Source of the DNA: Antitrichia curtipendula
Taxonomy: Eukaryota; Streptophyta; Bryopsida; Hypnales; Leucodontaceae
Direction: 5' to 3'
Assembly (NCBI GenBank): GCA_951230915.1
Contig: OX579634.1
Location: 40,003,570 to 40,067,569, forward strand
DNA length: 64,000 nt
Position numbers and translations under genes: made by a program. Shown here in pieces: positions 59,632 through 64,000 of this stretch (position 1 is the first letter of the stretch; each line of letters starts with the position of its first letter). The notes beneath the pieces are model-generated. The model ran no database searches. It had not been told where the DNA came from and was given only the letters and a program-made list of their open reading frames with translations.

Positions 59632-60701
59632 AAGAGTCTATAGACTACCCCAAAACCAATAAAAAAAAAAGTGAATGCATGATGGCCATCCTACCACCTA
59701 AAGCAATCACAATATTTCCTAACACGGTCACAACATGAAGGAATAAAAAAATCACTTACTCTGATGATTTTACACTAAAAAGGTAGAAGTTTCTAAAGCA
59801 ATCACTAATAACTCCATCACCATCACCTAAGGCATTGATTTTGACCACTAACCAACCTAATGAAATCCTAATCTCATCTATTAGAAAAAGTCTATTAGGG
59901 GTTGATGTAAGACTCTAATGGGCCATTTCTTAGGTGCCTCTCATGGGTAGTTTGCCTATTATAGGCAAATTTACCTTAGTATCATTCCTTACTTTCAAGT
60001 TCATTTTCAATTCTATATTGACGCTTATACAAATAGTCCTAATTGTTTTTAATTATCTTTGGGGAAAGAAATGGTTCCAAGCATTGATCTATCACTCAAG
60101 GTGTTAAGCATGTGGATTTTAACTGAATAATATTTTAGTGAAAAATAGAATTTTTTTATAATAATAATAACAATAATAATAATAATAATTGTTGATTTTC
60201 CATTGAATTTTTTTTTTAAATTAAATTTTTTTCATTATATGTATCTCCAGGGTTTCTATTTGCATAGGGCTATCACTGGCTTCACTACAAATCTGCAATG
60301 TGATAAATGGAAAACAGTGAGTGATTACTGATTAGTAGGAAATTCAGAGACAAAATAGAAATCTTTAGTGCGACAGAGCAGACAGACCAAAAAAAGTATT
60401 GTTTCACTTCTTGTTTGGTTTGTTTGTAAAATCAAAGAGTTTGTAAAAAAATAAAAATAAAATTCTTTTCATCTACAATGGAGATTTGAGTGATCTAACG
60501 GAGTCCAATCTAGCCCCAATCTGATCCTAGATGGAAAATCAAGCCATCCAAAACCTCGTCCCAATTGTTCCCCTTGGGTTGGATGGTTTGGCGCCAAGAC
60601 TACGCCACCTAAGGCAACACGTAGGATGAGTGGTGGTTTCGATCCAAACCCTAGTATAGAAGCCCTTGGGCTAGAATTGGAGAAATTGAGCCATCCTATT
60701 T
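59632..60701. other. AT-rich intergenic DNA
   Basis: It contains an ATA/AAT microsatellite at about 60159-60190. Near 59790 lies a trace of the repeat seen at 38060. No gene. Confidence 0.45.
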
Positions 60702-60975
60702 AAGGTAGGTACATTCAAATGTGCCATTGACCTTAAACCGCCATCTATATAATGTGTACATCTCCAAAATCAGTTCTGTACCTATAAGGAAGAAACGCTT
60801 TTAGAACCAAACTTTGTTCCTTAATAACTTTTGCACACAGTATCCAAATGCCATGTTCTCTGGTGCGTTGGAACCTCCTTTCATTTGTCTACAAGAACAT
60901 ATGAAAATTTGACCAGTCTAATAATAGTAACTAGGCTCAGTAGCAAAAAGTGGCGGTTTTGGGTGTACCTACCTT
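60702..60975. mobile_element. MITE with AAGGTAGGTAC inverted ends, copy 2
   Basis: The left end AAGGTAGGTACA and right end TGTACCTACCTT form a 12-bp perfect TIR. The interior matches 14129-14411 (GTACATCTCCAAAATCA; TATCCAAATGCCATG; TTGGAACCTC). 274 bp, no coding sequence. Confidence 0.7.
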
Positions 60976-62360
60976 ATTCAAACTTGGAGAGTACTGACCT
61001 GCCTTTGAAATTGCCCCAAGAATTAACCGGCCCTCATTATTATAACGTTGCAAACAGCTTTCAAACAAGATACTCTTCTGTGTGTGCGCCTAGCTGTGCA
61101 GAGGTTGTGATTGGTCTTGGGATTTTTGCAGCCTATACAACCCCGAAATAGGGGAACTGTTTGCTACGAACCGTTTGATACGCGCACCTACAGCTGCATC
61201 CCTCAAAACATTTGGTTGGTTGAGAAGAGAAAGAACTCCAACCAGTTTCAGGTAAATGACAGGTTGGAGTTCGTTCCCGGTCCCACGGTTCACCCTCGAG
61301 ACTGAAACCAGGAATACACACCTTCTTTTGAAGGTACCTTGGGTTGAGAATTGAGCACAAATCTCAATTTGACATTTTTAGTGCAACTATTGATTCCAAA
61401 TCTCTGGTTTCCAGGGGTTCCAATTCGATACAATTCCCAGATAGGACAGAGGATATATGGACATACCTGTTACTACTACTGTATTATGGTATTCCGAAGT
61501 CGCGGGTTGCGCTGATGACAAAGAACAGGAGAAGGTGAGTCCAATACAAAATGTGATAGCAACAGATGAACCAGAGTAAGGTTTTGATTGTCACAGAATT
61601 TGGTTCTCGCCACCATGCCATCGTATTTACAGAATGTAAAGAATATGATACACGTGAAAGCAAATGGCGAAATCGAGAAGAATGCCATGCCCAGCTCAGT
61701 AATCAGTGTCAATATATACATCACACCTAACATGATCACTTTGCAAAAGGATCTTATTGTGTCTTGGTTGTGGAACATCGTTGGAGCTCTCAGTTCTGAG
61801 ACATTTTCTCCATTACGAACTCTCCATAACTACGACTTGACAAACCCAATAAACGTTGCCTGCCCCTAATGATGGTTCTAACATGCTGAAACTGATGACC
61901 AGCGATGGCGAGATTTCTTGACAAAAGCCCACCTCTCCTGATGATCGCCAAGATTCCAATTCAGAAAGCACCGAGATACATGAATTTGAACTTGGTCACG
62001 AAACGGCATGAAGGGAAAAAGCATGAGCCTCTGCACCAACCCTCGAGGAATACTTCTCCGCTGAAATTTTGCCACCAACTATAGTTCCCCGTATGAACAA
62101 GTGTTGCATGCACACTTTGGACGCACGGACATACACACGAGCCTAGTCAACATCCATGAAGAACAAGCGTGTCAAGATGTTCAGAATATCATTATACGAC
62201 TAAATCCAGGTGGAAGCAGCAGCCTGTTACTCCAATAGAATGAGAAGAGTCGGCATTCCAACTCCATCGCTCCAAACCGCCAGAGGGTGAGATTTTTGCA
62301 TTCACCTGTTCAGGAATGAATCAGTCTATCCCAGCTTTCATAGCCTCCAGAAGGAAATGG
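60976..62360. other. Flank downstream of the RING gene
   Basis: It is less AT-rich than the DNA to its left and probably contains the minus-strand RING 3' UTR (up to about 62360). Several small frames (61111-61305 plus, 61588-61869 plus, 61878-62078 minus) have no recognisable domain. An unrecognised small gene cannot be excluded. Confidence 0.4.
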
Positions 62361-63967
62361 TCAAGGGGAAGGTTCCCCTGGAGAACTTGTGGGGAACCTC
62401 GGCTTGCCCAAACTGACGGAGTCATCCAGCACTCCAATCCTGGACAGTTTGTTCCTCGGGCTTGGCCTGCTCATAAAGCTGCTTCCTCGTACAGTCCCAG
62501 CTTTAAGAGTCGGAGGCAGAGATACAACTGGTTTCTTTACTACAACCTTCTCAGAAGAGCTGCTGCTGCAGCGTGGGCAAGCTGGGTCTTGGCGAGAGCT
62601 ATCAGGAGTAATTTGGTCGAGGCACTCAGTGTGGTAAGTGTGACCACAAACCAACACTCCCACTACATTGCATTCGTGAAAGCCCATGACACGCGAGGAG
62701 GCCCATGGCGATCGCTGTGTGACCGAACGCGAACATATACTACAAGTCTGCATAAAAACCGCGCAGCTGGAGGACGTGAGTAGAGAGCAAAACCCGCTCT
62801 CACGCTAGAATATATTATATTTGACGGTCCATTTGATCTGCAAACTATCTATCAATCTTCTGCAACGTTGTATAAGATAACCTGTTTATATTCGTGTACT
62901 TGTCACCTTTCACTTCTAGGACAATTTCAAACACAAAATTGATTGGTACTGACAGCAAACCTCAAGATAGCATGAATTACACAGTCAGGATTTTAAGGAG
63001 ACTAAATCCACTTGCGATACAGATCAAGATCATTACCCCCGCTCATATTCACCGACAAACAAATACTGTAAGATACAGATTCGAAGAATAGCAAGAAAAG
63101 GGTTACCTCAGGCCGCGGGCTAGGTGAGGACGACTGGGAACCACCGGCGATGATTTTCTCCATACACATCTGACCTGAGCCTCTGTCATACGCCTCTCGA
63201 TTCGTGCCCCAGCTGTAGTCAGATGGACTCATGACATTTGTCATCCTTAACCATTCCTGCCGAGCATCGGGACCCGCTTCCATGAATCCATGGTATGATG
63301 ACCAGTCAGAGCTTCCCCCTGCACTGGAACTTCGACTAGAGTTTGATCGATGGAAAGAAAATCGCCCATCTAAAGAAGCCATTCGACCTGGACCAGCCGG
63401 GGGGAACCGTCCTTCATAATGTTCTCTCCGTGAAGGATTGCTGGGCACCAGAAATGAGGGTTTAGATACTAGAGAATCGTCCACCTGAGAAGGGGATGGA
63501 GGAACAGATTCTGAGTGAGGAGGGGGTTTCATGGCATTGGCAAATGGCGATGAAGTGATCTCGGATTTGTTAGGAACTGCAGGCGGGCGGGCAAAGGAGT
63601 GTTCCTGCAGATTATATAGGATGAGAACATAGAAACGTTATAAATTCCGCGTCCAAAGACGAGAACAAAGTAGTAGGCCGCTCCAATGCTTATTTTTAAG
63701 GGACGACTCTCCTAACTTGGCTTTATCGAAGAGGTGTGAAGTACTCCATACAAATAGAAACCCGTCGGATACACGTCCCTTGAGACCACAGAGTCCACCA
63801 ACAACAATAATAAACGAGACTTTGGGTGATAAGACGATATAGAGGCATGAAATTAATTACATTGATCGACGGCACTTACCGATTTGGAAGAAGATATCAT
63901 ATTTGAAGGGCTGTCTGCTAATTCTGCGGTGAAAACAGGTCTCAAATTCTCAGATCGCATGGATTGT
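62361..63967 (-). CDS. RING-H2 zinc finger protein, 3' exons (5' end outside window)
   Basis: Exons: 63967-63880, 63604-63107, 62747-62361, in frame through GT-AG borders, giving 323 visible residues. The N-terminal visible part is Ser/Pro-rich and probably disordered (SMRSENLRPVF; KPPPHSESVPPSPSQVDDSL; SFHRSNSSRSSSAGGSSDWS). The last exon holds the RING: CSIC, then VCGHTYHTECL, then CPRC, that is C-x2-C ... C-x-H-x2-H-x2-C ... C-x2-C, a RING-H2. Such domains usually recruit E2 enzymes as ubiquitin ligases. The spacer between the second and third ligand positions is long, at about 29 residues. The protein ends in a basic Ser/Pro tail (MSRPSPRNKLSRIGVLDDSV). The gene continues upstream past the right window edge. 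Confidence 0.75.
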
Positions 63968-64000
63968 CTTTGAAATATTATGTGAAAGTTAAACAGCTAA

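Noticed and set aside
61588..61869. 93-codon frame with hydrophobic stretches near the RING gene
   Set aside because: No homology recognised, overlaps an equally long antisense frame, and lies where the RING 3' UTR is expected.

Overview
The window looks like nuclear DNA of a land plant. The evidence is GT-AG spliced genes with GC-rich exons in AT-rich flanks, a plant-type F-box protein, a BolA protein with an organelle-targeting leader, and several plant-style MITE families (CACTA-like, Stowaway-like). The GC-rich exons and an endonuclease I gene would suit a seed-free plant (moss, liverwort or lycophyte), but I cannot fix the species.

Genes lie at the two ends. Left end: the 3' part of an F-box gene (+, 2-442), then a six-exon RCC1-repeat gene (-, 7306-3736; 876 aa in my model), one of whose introns looks like a minor-spliceosome (U12-type) intron with an unusual GT...GG boundary. 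Right end: an endonuclease I gene (-, 54663 or 54019 to 50818), a divergent intronless BolA gene (+, 54982-55371), and the 3' exons of a RING-H2 gene (-, from the window edge to 62361). The endonuclease may carry a two-part leader of the kind that directs proteins to the thylakoid lumen. It may share a roughly 320-bp promoter region with BolA.

The middle (about 8.6-50 kb, and again 56-60 kb) holds no convincing gene and is built from transposon remnants. The dominant theme is many elements bounded by TTAA and starting CCC / ending GGG (typically TTAACCCCTAAA...TTTAGGGGTTAA). TTAA target sites with CCC/GGG ends are the hallmark of the piggyBac superfamily, which is rarely reported from land plants. 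At least four size classes occur: about 222 bp, about 540 bp, about 915-945 bp in several subfamilies, and one of 2.3 kb. Neighbours often share a single TTAA. One copy (35195-37676) carries two nested insertions, a Stowaway-like element and a mariner-like element. Subtracting both returns the family's normal length.

Other repeats are a CACTA-type foldback MITE with a visible empty site elsewhere in the window, two more near-perfect foldbacks, a pair of miRNA-like hairpins, an AAGGTRG-ended MITE pair, four tandem arrays and a small GC-rich island. No rRNA, tRNA or CRISPR array was recognised. All exon coordinates were read by eye from splice signals and reading-frame continuity; no transcript or database was available.
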